A stretch of DNA of 64,000 nucleotides from positions 1 to 64,000 of the forward strand of contig NZ_JACEHE010000019.1 of the NCBI RefSeq assembly GCF_013778455.1, written 5' to 3'. The stretch is from Streptomyces himalayensis subsp. himalayensis. Its GTDB lineage: Bacteria; Actinomycetota; Actinomycetes; Streptomycetales; Streptomycetaceae. The notes beneath the pieces were generated by a model that worked only from the letters and a program-made list of their open reading frames with translations, did no database searches and was not told the DNA's origin. The first letter of the stretch is position 1. The number at the start of each line of letters is the position of its first letter. Made by a program: the position numbers and the translations under genes. Below, in pieces: positions 17,461 to 25,118 of the stretch.

Positions 17461-18102
17461 TCACCGAAGGGCGTCCGCGACCTCCCGGGCCGCGTCGACG
17501 ACACGCGGCCCGACCCGCTCCGGCACACAGTCGGACAGCATGACCACCCCCACGCTGCCCTCGATCCCGGTGACCCCGCTCAGCGGCGCAGCCGCTCCGC
17601 TCGCCCCGGCCTCCAGCTCCCCATGGGCAAGCGTGTATCCGGGCCCGTTCAACGCGCCCTGACGCGCGGCGAGGATCGCCCGGCCCGCCGCGCCCCGGTC
17701 CAGCGGGTGCCGGATCCCGGCGCGATACGCCACGTGGTAGTCGGTCCACGTCGGCTCGACGACCGCGACGGCGAGCGCCTCGGCTCCGTCCACCAGCGTC
17801 AGATGCGCGGTCGCGCCTATGTCCTCGGCGAGCGAGCGCAACGCGGGCAGCGCCGCCTCGCGCACCAGCGGGTGGACCTGGCGCCCCAGGCCCAGCACGC
17901 CGAGGCCGACGCGGGCCCGTCCGCCCAGGTCACGGCGTACGAGGGCATGCTGTTCGAGCGTGGCGAGCAGCCGGTACACGACCGTGCGGTTCACGCCGAG
18001 CTTGCTGGAGAGCTCGGTGACGGTAAGGCCGTGATCGGTGTCGGCGAGCAGTTTGAGGACACGTAGTCCCCGGTCGAGCGTCTGAGAGGTTTCCGCGGTC
18101 AC
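17461..18102 (-). CDS. IclR-family transcriptional regulator
   Basis: 213 residues from GTG at 18102, chosen because AGGAG lies eight bases upstream; an in-frame GTG at 18111 is too close to that site. The N-terminal winged helix reads LKLLADTDHGLTVTELSSKLGVNRTVVYRLLATLEQHALV. The IclR effector domain follows, with GATAHLTLVDGAEALAVAVVEP and HPLDRGAAGRAILAARQG. The C-terminus is slightly short for the family (usually 240-260). The target operon is not evident: the neighbouring helicase gene is in the same direction upstream. Confidence 0.85.
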   Translation of the reverse strand: MTAETSQTLDRGLRVLKLLADTDHGLTVTELSSKLGVNRTVVYRLLATLEQHALVRRDLGGRARVGLGVLGLGRQVHPLVREAALPALRSLAEDIGATAHLTLVDGAEALAVAVVEPTWTDYHVAYRAGIRHPLDRGAAGRAILAARQGALNGPGYTLAHGELEAGASGAAAPLSGVTGIEGSVGVVMLSDCVPERVGPRVVDAAREVADALR

Positions 18103-18471
18103 GACGCCCACTCCTTAGTGGTGAGTGTCGACGGCCCCTGCGCGGCAGATGCATCACCGGTCCCTCGGCAATGCAGTCAGAGGCCGCCGGTCTGCAAGCG
18201 CCACGGGAGCTCCCCCCGGGCTGGGCACCGGCTGCGCTGCGCGGCGGCGCTGCCACGAAGCGTGTGCGTTGCCGGGAATGTAGCGACCCAGTCCGGTCAG
18301 CGGAAGACTCCGTCCAGAATCCGGTCAGTAACTGCACATCAGGGCCAGATTTGCCCGAAATGTTCGACTGGCCGGCGTCCGGCGCCCGTTGTGGGCCCAC
18401 CACGACGGCGGGCGCCCTCGAAACGTCGGGGTGCCCTGACTACTGCACTACTGCGGAGCCCAGCGGCAGCG
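18103..18471. other. 369-bp gene-free stretch between IclR gene start and helicase gene end
   Basis: Both flanking genes are on the minus strand. The part nearest 18103 should contain the IclR promoter and AGGAG site. No RNA gene, repeat family or credible small ORF is seen. Confidence 0.5.
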
Positions 18472-20271
18472 TCACCGCATACGCGTAGCCCACTCCTGAA
18501 CCTTCGCGATCCGCTGCCGCAGCTGCCCCGCCGTGGCCTCCGCACTGGGCGGCCCCCCGCACACCCGGCGCAGCTCCGTGTGGATCACCCCGTGCGGCTT
18601 GCCGCTCTGATGGACATACGCCCCGACCATCGTGTTGAGCTGCTTGCGCAGCTCCAGCAGTTCCTTGTGCGTGACCACGGGCCGTCGCTCGGCGGGCAGT
18701 TCGATGAGGTCGGCCTCTTCGGCGGGCTTCTTGCGGCTGTGCGCGATCTGCCGCGACTGCCGCTTCTGGAGCAGCAGCTGGACCTGGTCGGGCTCGAGGA
18801 GCCCCGGAATCCCGAGGTAGTCCTGCTCCTCCTCACTCCCGGGGTGGGCCTGCATACCGAACTCGGCACCGTCGTACAGCACGCGGTCGAACACGGCGTC
18901 GGACTCGAGCGCCTCGAACGGGAGCATGTCCTGCTCCCCCGTGTCCTCGTCCTGCTGCTTGTTCGCCTCGTCCATCTCCTTCTCGGACTCGGCGTACGGG
19001 TCCTCCTCGCCCTCCTTCTTCGGCTTGTCGAGGACGTGGTCGCGCTCGACCTCCATCTCGTTGGCGAAGCCGAGGAGGTCCGGGATGGTGGGCAGGAAGA
19101 CGGACGCGGTCTCGCCGCGGCGGCGGGACCGCACGAAGCGTCCGACGGCCTGGGCGAAGAAGAGCGGTGTGGAGATGGTCGTGGCGTAGACCCCGACCGC
19201 CAGCCGCGGCACGTCGACGCCCTCCGACACCATGCGGACGGCGACCATCCAGCGGTCCTGGTTGTTGCTGAACTCGTCGATCCGGTCTGAGGCGCCCGCG
19301 TCGTCGGAGAGGACCAGCGTGGCCTTGGTGCCGGTGATCTCGCGGATCAGCTTGGCGTACGCGCGGGCCGAGTCCTGGTCGGATGCGATGACGAGCCCGC
19401 CCGCGTCCGGTATGCCCTTGCGGACCTCGGTGAGGCGCTGGTCGGCGGCGCGCAGCACGCTGGGCATCCACTCACCGCGGGGGTCGAGGGCCGTCCGCCA
19501 GGCCTGGGAGACCGCGTCCTTGGTCATCGGCTCGCCGAGCCGCGCGGCGATCTCGTCACCGGCCTTGGTGCGCCAGCGCATGTTGCCGCTGTAGGAGAGG
19601 AAGATGACGGGCCGGACGACGCCGTCGCCGAGGGCACTCCCGTATCCATACGTGTAGTCGGCGGCCGACCGCCGGATGCCGTCGTTCCCCTCCTCGTACG
19701 CCACGAAGGGGATCGGGTTGGTGTCGGACCGGAACGGCGTACCGGTGAGCGCGAGGCGCCGGGTCGCCGGCTCGAAGGCCTCGAGGCACGCCTCGCCCCA
19801 GGATTTGGAGTCGCCCGCGTGGTGGATCTCGTCGAGGATGACGAGGGTCTTGCGCTGCTCGACGCGGTTGCGGTGCAGCATGGGGCGCACGCCGACGCCC
19901 GCGTACGTGACCGCGACACCGTGGTACTCACGGCCGAGCGGGCCCGCGCTGTACTCCGGGTCGAGCCTGATCCCGATCCGGGCGGCCGCCTCGGCCCACT
20001 GCTTCTTCAGATGCTCGGTCGGCGCGACCACCGTGACCTGCTGAACGACATGGTGGTGCAGCAGCCATGACGCCAGGGTGAGCGCGAACGTCGTCTTGCC
20101 TGCGCCGGGCGTGGCAACGGCGAGGAAGTCGCGCGGCTGCTCCTGGATGTACTTCTCCATCGCACCCTGCTGCCAGGCGCGCAGCTTGTTGGCCGTGCCC
20201 CAGGGAGCACGGCCGGGGAAGGCGGGAGAGAGGTGGTGGGAGGAGGAGCTGGTGGCGGCGGTGGTAGTCAC
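18472..20271 (-). CDS. DEAD/DEAH-box superfamily II helicase
   Basis: 599 residues. Motif Q-like LRAWQQGAMEKY precedes Walker A ATPGAGKTTFAL; motif Ia is VVAPTEHLKKQW; motif II is DEIH in VILDEIHHAGDSKSW; motif III is LTGTPFRSD. The second RecA domain carries LVIASDQDSARAYAKLI, MVSEGVDVPRLAVGVYAT and the arginine-finger region FFAQAVGRFVRSRRRGE. A very acidic segment follows (about 435-470), then a helical C-terminus. The architecture resembles ResIII/XPB-like helicases common in actinobacteria; nucleic-acid target unknown. GTG start with GGAG upstream. Confidence 0.85.
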   Translation of the reverse strand: MTTTAATSSSSHHLSPAFPGRAPWGTANKLRAWQQGAMEKYIQEQPRDFLAVATPGAGKTTFALTLASWLLHHHVVQQVTVVAPTEHLKKQWAEAAARIGIRLDPEYSAGPLGREYHGVAVTYAGVGVRPMLHRNRVEQRKTLVILDEIHHAGDSKSWGEACLEAFEPATRRLALTGTPFRSDTNPIPFVAYEEGNDGIRRSAADYTYGYGSALGDGVVRPVIFLSYSGNMRWRTKAGDEIAARLGEPMTKDAVSQAWRTALDPRGEWMPSVLRAADQRLTEVRKGIPDAGGLVIASDQDSARAYAKLIREITGTKATLVLSDDAGASDRIDEFSNNQDRWMVAVRMVSEGVDVPRLAVGVYATTISTPLFFAQAVGRFVRSRRRGETASVFLPTIPDLLGFANEMEVERDHVLDKPKKEGEEDPYAESEKEMDEANKQQDEDTGEQDMLPFEALESDAVFDRVLYDGAEFGMQAHPGSEEEQDYLGIPGLLEPDQVQLLLQKRQSRQIAHSRKKPAEEADLIELPAERRPVVTHKELLELRKQLNTMVGAYVHQSGKPHGVIHTELRRVCGGPPSAEATAGQLRQRIAKVQEWATRMR

Positions 20272-20413
20272 GGTCTCCGGTTCGGGGGTCGGGCGGCTCG
20301 GCTCTGTTGGGGTTCGGCTACGTATGACAACCGGGCCACCCTATCGGCGACCCGGTTGTGCCAACGCGCAGACGACACCGCGTCGCCCGCCGATGGGATT
20401 CACCTCACAGTGC

Positions 20414-20794
20414 CTACTCGGCCAGGCCCCGCAGCACCTCGGAGATGGCCTTGACCTCGTCCAGGCTGCCCGTGGCCACCGCGATGACCAGGCGCTCGGC
20501 GGCGTCGATGTCCGGACGCAACTGCACCTCGTTCATCGCCAGGAAGACGACACAGGACACCCACGCCGTGCGCTTGTTCCCGTCGACGAAAGGGTGGTTG
20601 ATCGCCAACGACTGCAGGAGCGCTGCCGCCTTGTCGAACAGGTCGCTGTACGCCTCCTGCCCGAACATGGAGGCCGAGGGGCGGTGCACGGCAGACTCCA
20701 GCAGCCCTGCATCACGTACGACGACGTCCTGGTCATCGACCGCATGCTCGGCGATGGCCAGGACGTCCTCGGCTGACAGGTAGACGTACGTCAC
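20414..20794 (-). CDS. Doc/Fic-family toxin
   Basis: 126 residues. The Fic-fold active-site motif HPFVDGNKRTA is complete at 67-77. The length and the start (YLSAEDVLAIAEHAV) match Doc-type toxins, which phosphorylate EF-Tu, rather than AMP-transferring Fic enzymes; the choice is by resemblance. GTG at 20794 overlaps the antitoxin stop as GTGA, so the two are coupled. Export or secretion signals are absent. Confidence 0.88.
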   Translation of the reverse strand: MTYVYLSAEDVLAIAEHAVDDQDVVVRDAGLLESAVHRPSASMFGQEAYSDLFDKAAALLQSLAINHPFVDGNKRTAWVSCVVFLAMNEVQLRPDIDAAERLVIAVATGSLDEVKAISEVLRGLAE

Positions 20795-20991
20795 TTGAGC
20801 CGCTCCAGGAGCTCAGCCCACTTGGCGGTCTGCTCCTGGGCGGCCTTGCGGACCAGTGCCTGGTGAGCCGTCCTGGCCAGGTAGTCGTCCACAGCCCTCA
20901 GCAGTATGGCGTGCATGCTGGTTCCCTCCTCCTCGGCGCGGAGCTTCAGTGCTTCCGTTTGGTCGTCGCGGAGACGCAGGTTCATAGCCAT
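20791..20991 (-). CDS. Ribbon-helix-helix antitoxin of the Doc-type toxin
   Basis: 66 residues. The N-terminus MAMNLRLRDDQTEALKLRAEEEG fits a ribbon-helix-helix DNA-binding fold; the C-terminal helix (QEQTAKWAELLERLK) would block the toxin. It is the first gene of a two-gene operon. Starts at 20991 and 20985 are both possible. Autoregulation is suggested by GGTACC palindromes directly upstream. Confidence 0.85.
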   Translation of the reverse strand: MAMNLRLRDDQTEALKLRAEEEGTSMHAILLRAVDDYLARTAHQALVRKAAQEQTAKWAELLERLK

Positions 20992-20999
20992 ACCAAAAC

Positions 21000-21032
21000 G
21001 GTACCACGTCGTGGGGTCAGAGTGGTACCACT
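21000..21032. promoter_or_regulatory. Twin palindromic operator upstream of the toxin-antitoxin operon
   Basis: AGTGGTACCACT at 21021-21032 is a perfect 12-bp palindrome, and a second GGTACC core with similar flanks (CGGTACCACG) lies at 20999-21008; the cores are 23 bp apart, about two helix turns. They sit just before the antitoxin start, the usual place for antitoxin-mediated autorepression. The right one touches the stop codon of the MFS gene upstream. Confidence 0.55.
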
Positions 21033-22597
21033 CAAGTGCGTGTGGTGTTCAGCCGAGTCGCCACCCACGCCCCCGCCAGCGCCACCACCGCCATCGGCAG
21101 GAACACCGCCGCGAACGCCGCGGGATGCGATCCCTGCGCCGCTGCCGCTGCCCCATGCGCGAGCGACGCCGCGGCGCCCACCGCGCCGCCGCCCAGCGCG
21201 GCGAAGGCCGCGCCGCCCGCCGCGAGCAGGAGGACATTGGACAGGCCGTCCGAGATCTGCAGCGCGGCCGAGTTCGCGCCCGCCTCCTCCGGCGGCGACA
21301 GCGTCAGCAGGAGCACGCTGGTGGAGGAGATCACCAGCCCCATGCCGAAGCAGCCGAAGGCCCAGGCGACGGCGACGGTCCAGGCCGGCACCGCGGGTAT
21401 CAGCACGCTCGGGGCCACCGCGATCCCGGCCGCGACCAGCACCATGCCGAACACCGTCAGCCGCTCCCGGTAGGGCTCCACGCGCGGCCGGGCCTGGACC
21501 CAGCTGCCCAGCGCCCACGTACCGCCGCCCGCCGCGAGGGACATTCCGGCCATCGTCGGCGACAGGCCGCGCTGGGTCACCAGCATCAGCGGTACGAAGG
21601 ACTCCGCCGCGATGAAGGACCCGGCCGCGATACCGCGCAGCAGCACCACGGACGGCAGGCCGCGCGCCGCCCGGCAGGTGCCACGCGGCAGGAGGCCGAG
21701 GACGGCCGGGACCAGCAGTGCCGTGCCTGCCACGGCAGGGGCGAGCGAGAGCCACCTCAGGTCCTGGGCCGCGTACTGGAGCAGGCCCGCGCCGAGGGAG
21801 ATACCGAGTGCCAGCCGTATGCGCCGTCCGTCGAAGGGCGCCGGGACCGCACCGTCGGCGGGTCCGGAGGCCCTGAGCCGTATCTGCGGCAGGGCGAGGG
21901 CCAGCGGCAACACGACGAGTACGGGGATACCGATGAACACCCACCGCCAGCCGAGGTGCTCGGTCACCGCCCCCGCCGCCAGCGGGCCGACCACGGACGG
22001 GATCACCCAGCTCGCCGCGACCGCCGCCATGATCGCCGGCCGCAGCCGCTCCGGATAGGCACGGCTCACGACCACATACAGCGCGACGATCACCAGCCCG
22101 CCGCCGAGCCCCTGCACCGCCCTGCCGAGGATGAACAGCCACATCGCACCGGCCGTGCCGGACAGCAGCAACCCGGCGGCGAAACCCGCTATACCGGCCG
22201 CCAGCGGCGCCAGCGGCCCGCGCCGGTCCGCCCACTGGCCGGCCAGCACCATCCCGAACAGGCTCGTCGTGAAGTACCCCGAGAACGCGAACGCGTAGAG
22301 CGAGACGCCGTCCAGGTCACCTGCGGCCACGGGCATCGCGGTGCCGACCGCGGTCGCCTCGAAGGCGATCAGCAGGACGACCGAGACGATGCCGATGCTG
22401 AGGGCGCGGTAGGGGCGGCCGAGGACACCCTCACGCTGGCCCGCACCACCGCGGCCGCTGCTGCGGGTTCCGCGGCCCCCGCCCTCGCCGTCTCCCTCTT
22501 TCCGGCCACCCCCGCTGTCACCAACGGCAGGGTCGACCTCGGCAGCGGCTATGGCAGCGTCGGCGACATCGGTGTCGCGCGGTTCCCGGGCGGTCAT
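21032..22597 (-). CDS. MFS transporter, drug-efflux type
   Basis: 521 residues with about 12-14 hydrophobic helices beginning near residue 70. MFS motif A appears as GMVLAGQWADRRGPL between helices 2 and 3, and the family's central GPLAAGAVTEHLGWRWVFIG motif supports an efflux-type exporter (DHA2-like). A polar Gly/Arg-rich N-terminal tail of about 65 residues precedes helix 1. The start at 22597 (MTAREPRD) is uncertain; 22618 is in frame. The gene ends one base inside the toxin-antitoxin operator. No adjacent regulator reveals a substrate. Confidence 0.8.
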   Translation of the reverse strand: MTAREPRDTDVADAAIAAAEVDPAVGDSGGGRKEGDGEGGGRGTRSSGRGGAGQREGVLGRPYRALSIGIVSVVLLIAFEATAVGTAMPVAAGDLDGVSLYAFAFSGYFTTSLFGMVLAGQWADRRGPLAPLAAGIAGFAAGLLLSGTAGAMWLFILGRAVQGLGGGLVIVALYVVVSRAYPERLRPAIMAAVAASWVIPSVVGPLAAGAVTEHLGWRWVFIGIPVLVVLPLALALPQIRLRASGPADGAVPAPFDGRRIRLALGISLGAGLLQYAAQDLRWLSLAPAVAGTALLVPAVLGLLPRGTCRAARGLPSVVLLRGIAAGSFIAAESFVPLMLVTQRGLSPTMAGMSLAAGGGTWALGSWVQARPRVEPYRERLTVFGMVLVAAGIAVAPSVLIPAVPAWTVAVAWAFGCFGMGLVISSTSVLLLTLSPPEEAGANSAALQISDGLSNVLLLAAGGAAFAALGGGAVGAAASLAHGAAAAAQGSHPAAFAAVFLPMAVVALAGAWVATRLNTTRT

Positions 22598-22863
22598 GCT
22601 CGCAACAGTAAGGGCCATGGCTCCCGATGGCCCCTGTCGGGAGGCCGTGACCGGCTGGTCCGTTGGTCCTACGACCTCCCGCGCGGCCTCGTCCACCGAG
22701 CCCTCCGGGCGCCAATGTGTCCCTCCATGAACGGCGTATGGCAGCTCCATTGCAGCCCGCGCGCATCTCTTGAGCCCCTCGGAACCCGCCGCCTACCGTC
22801 GAGACATCGAGTTCGAGACGTCGGACCCGAGACCTGAAGTTCCAGTTTCTGGAAGTTCGGCAA

Positions 22864-22935
22864 GGCCGTGTGCCCGAGTGGATTAGGGGCTCGCCTGCAA
22901 AGCGAGTTACGTCGGTTCGATTCCGATCACGGCTT
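22864..22935 (+). tRNA. tRNA-Cys (anticodon GCA)
   Basis: 72 nt cloverleaf. The anticodon arm is CTCGC-CTGCAAA-GCGAG with anticodon GCA. The acceptor stem pairs GGCCGTG with CACGGCT (first pair G-U). The T arm reads GTCGG-TTCGATT-CCGAT. The discriminator base is U, as expected for Cys. CCA is not encoded. No integrated element is found next to it. Confidence 0.92.
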
Positions 22936-22958
22936 CTACCGCATTGAACAGGCAGAAC

Positions 22959-22995
22959 AAAGGGGCGGCACCCTCTCGGGGGGTGCCGCCCCTTT
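22959..22995 (+). terminator. Strong terminator after tRNA-Cys
   Basis: AAAGGGGCGGCACCC at 22959-22973 pairs perfectly over 15 bp with GGGTGCCGCCCCTTT at 22981-22995 around a 7-nt loop, ending in a T-run followed by GTTCG. It lies 23 bases after the tRNA. Confidence 0.9.
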
Positions 22996-23076
22996 GTTCG
23001 TCCGTCTCAGTTCCCGTCTCAGTCGGCCGGTACGAGCGTCCCGGCGGCTCTCGTCGCCATCCGGCGTGCACGAGGT

Positions 23077-23826
23077 TCAGCTGATGCGGTGCACCCGCTG
23101 GGTGGTCAGCTCATAGCGGGCGCCGACGATGGCCAGCGCGCCCGAGTCCACCTTGGCGGCGAGGTCGGGCTCCGCGGAGAGCTGCGACCGGATGAGCCGT
23201 ATGTTGGCGTCGATCGTCGCGTCGATGCGCGCGTCGCCCTCCTTGCCGCGGTCGATGGCCGGACTGATCCGGTCGGCCAGGTACTGGATGTGGGCGGGCA
23301 GTTCCTCGCCCGACTCGTCCGCCTGGACCGTGGCCTTCACAGCCCCGCACGACTGGTGTCCGAGCACCATGAGCAGCGGGATCCCCAGTTCGAGCACGCC
23401 GTACGCGAGGCTGCCGAGCACGGCCTCGTCGAGGACCTGGCCCGCGCTGCGTACGGTCATCAGGTCGCCGAGGCCCTGGTCGAAGACCAGCTCTGGAGGC
23501 ACCCGGGAGTCGATGCAGCCGAGCACGAGGGCGAAGGGGTGCTGACCGGTCGTCAGCGACTGCCGGACGGCGGGCGTCTCGTCGGGATGCTGCTCGCAGA
23601 AGGCGCGCCAGCGGCGGTTGCCCGCCGCCAGCTCCCGCAGGGCCTCCTCGGCAGTGGTGGGCCGCTTGCGCGGAGCGGCGGTGCGGGGCGCGGCGGCCGC
23701 GGGGAAGGCGCCGACGGCGAGGCCGCCGCCGAGGACCGCGGTCCCGGTGAGCGCGGCGCGGAGGAGGGAGCGCCGGGCGCGGGGCGTCGCGCGGACGGCT
23801 CTGTGAGGTACTTGGTCAGAGTTCAC
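23077..23826 (-). CDS. Exported beta-class carbonic anhydrase
   Basis: 249 residues. The N-terminus RARRSLLRAALTG with a following hydrophobic stretch and AAAA site looks like a Tat-type signal, so the enzyme is probably exported folded with its zinc. The zinc ligands are Cys104 and Asp106-Arg (CIDSR), His157 and Cys160 (GHQSC). The rest (DLMTVRSAGQVLDEAVLGSLAYGVLELG) is typical of beta carbonic anhydrases, which interconvert CO2 and bicarbonate. GTG start at 23826; no clear ribosome site. It is monocistronic in appearance. Confidence 0.9.
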   Translation of the reverse strand: MNSDQVPHRAVRATPRARRSLLRAALTGTAVLGGGLAVGAFPAAAAPRTAAPRKRPTTAEEALRELAAGNRRWRAFCEQHPDETPAVRQSLTTGQHPFALVLGCIDSRVPPELVFDQGLGDLMTVRSAGQVLDEAVLGSLAYGVLELGIPLLMVLGHQSCGAVKATVQADESGEELPAHIQYLADRISPAIDRGKEGDARIDATIDANIRLIRSQLSAEPDLAAKVDSGALAIVGARYELTTQRVHRIS

Positions 23827-24042
23827 GAAGAGGAACGTACGTCCGACTCGGCGCCCGTTTGTTCACGTTGCTGAATGATGGACGAGTGTTGGTGGACCAT
23901 GGTCAAGTGTTGAACCAGCGTTGGCGGCTTCGAGGGAAATCCTTGGCCGGAGCTCGGGTGCTGTCATGAGCTGGTCGCCGCGACGCCCGGGGGCCGCCGG
24001 CATCGGGCGGATCCCGGAGCCTTCGGCCTCCGCAGGGAACCC

Positions 24043-24152
24043 GCTAGGCAGGAGCCACGTCTGCAGGGAACCGCTAGGCAGGAGCCACGTCCGCAGGGAA
24101 CCCGCTAGGCAGGAGCCACGTCCGCAGGGAACCGCTGGGCAGGAGCCACGTC
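24043..24152. repeat. 30/31-bp tandem repeat at the 3' end of the SUKH-4 gene
   Basis: GGCAGGAGCCACGT begins at 24047, 24077, 24108 and 24138 (spacing 30, 31, 30). On the minus strand the first two units encode DVAPAQRFPA and DVAPA-stop; a CAG to TAG change in the second unit makes the stop (24105-24107). The alternating one-base length change shifts frame in the units beyond the stop. Confidence 0.8.
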
Positions 24153-24785
24153 GGCGGCCCTCTCGCGGTGTATCAGCCACAGGGCGAAGGCGAGCGTGGA
24201 TATGTCGGCGTCGACCGCGCGAAGAGTGGCCTCCGGGGCGCTCCATATGAGGATCTCACCGGTCGCTCCGTCCACGACGAGGTCCGCGTCGTCGATGAGG
24301 CCCCCGAGACGGATCAGCTCCGACGCCCGCTCCGGCAGGGCATCCTCCGCGGGGCAGGCGGGAGTGTGACGCCAGGCCCTGGGGCGTACGGGGGCGCCGA
24401 GCCCGTCGTCCGCGTAGTACTCGGCGAGCGTCGGCAACGGTACGTCCGTGTCCAGCTGGAGCACGAACCCGTCCTCGGGCAGTCCGACGTCCCTCAGGAA
24501 GCGGCGGGTCGGCTCATGCGTGAGGGCCCGCGGAAAGTCGAAGTCCTCGAAGCGCATCACCGCGCCATGACCGAACTCCTCGTCCAGCAGCCGCGCCGGC
24601 AGGTCCAGCGCGAGGTCCGCGCCCGGACCCCCGATCCTGACCGGCGGGCGGACGAGCGGCCCGATCTTCCACAGCAGTGGAATCCCGTCGCCCTCGCCTG
24701 CCCCGAAGACGCCGCGGAGCTGACGCAGCTCTCCCCCGGCCCCTCTGCTCCCTCTGCTCACGTCGGTCGTAACGGTCTTGCTCAT
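24105..24785 (-). CDS. SUKH-4-type protein (immunity-protein fold)
   Basis: 226 residues. The central and C-terminal part matches SUKH-4 proteins of Streptomyces: FLRDVGLPEDGFVLQLD, LPTLAEYYADD, ELIRLGGLIDDADLVVDG, TGEILIWSAPEATLRAVDAD and STLAFALWLIHRERA. SUKH proteins often act as immunity proteins of contact-dependent or polymorphic toxins, but many solitary members are known in actinobacteria. No toxin gene is adjacent. The C-terminal QRFPADVAPA is created by a tandem DNA repeat and is not part of the family. The start at 24785 is followed by a polar leader. Confidence 0.7.
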   Translation of the reverse strand: MSKTVTTDVSRGSRGAGGELRQLRGVFGAGEGDGIPLLWKIGPLVRPPVRIGGPGADLALDLPARLLDEEFGHGAVMRFEDFDFPRALTHEPTRRFLRDVGLPEDGFVLQLDTDVPLPTLAEYYADDGLGAPVRPRAWRHTPACPAEDALPERASELIRLGGLIDDADLVVDGATGEILIWSAPEATLRAVDADISTLAFALWLIHRERAADVAPAQRFPADVAPA

Positions 24786-24900
24786 GACTCCCCCATGCCC
24801 CCGTGCAAACGAATCCCGGGCCGCGGCCACGGCGCCACCGCACGGCCGATCCCCACTGCTCAAGACCCTACGGGCCGCCACTGACAACGGCCCTGCGACG

Positions 24901-25118
24901 TCACGCGACCCGGGCCTCGTCCAGTCCCGACAGGATCGCGTCCACCGTCTCCGACACCGTCAGGTCGGAGGTGTCCAGCCACAGCCCGATGGGCGGGGTC
25001 TCGGCCCGCAGGCCCCGGTCCAGGTCGGCCACGGTCCACGCGCCGTAGCGACCGTCGACTTACCGGCCGCCATGATGCCCGTGATAAGGACGACCCCCGG
25101 CGTGACGCCTTTCGGCAT
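24901..25118 (-). pseudogene. P-loop nucleotide kinase with internal deletion
   Basis: ATG at 25118 begins MPKGVTPGVVLITGIMAAGKSTVA, a clear kinase P-loop. Around 25050 the sequence jumps, in a different frame, to RYGAWTVADLDRGLRAETPP, then IGLWLDTSDLTVSETVDAIL, ending at TGA 24901-24903. That is the C-terminus of the same small kinase family (usually about 170-190 residues). About 100 middle residues, including the expected DVI/lid region, are gone and the join is out of frame. The ATG overlaps the xanthine-dehydrogenase stop by one base (TGATG), so it was the last gene of that operon. Confidence 0.75.

Noticed and set aside
20863..22837. Plus-strand frame of 643 residues across the toxin-antitoxin and MFS genes
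   Set aside because: Antisense to confirmed genes and lacks any domain.
22864..22995. Integration site of a phage or ICE at tRNA-Cys
   Set aside because: No integrase, no duplicated tRNA 3' end and no foreign-looking genes nearby; flanks are ordinary.
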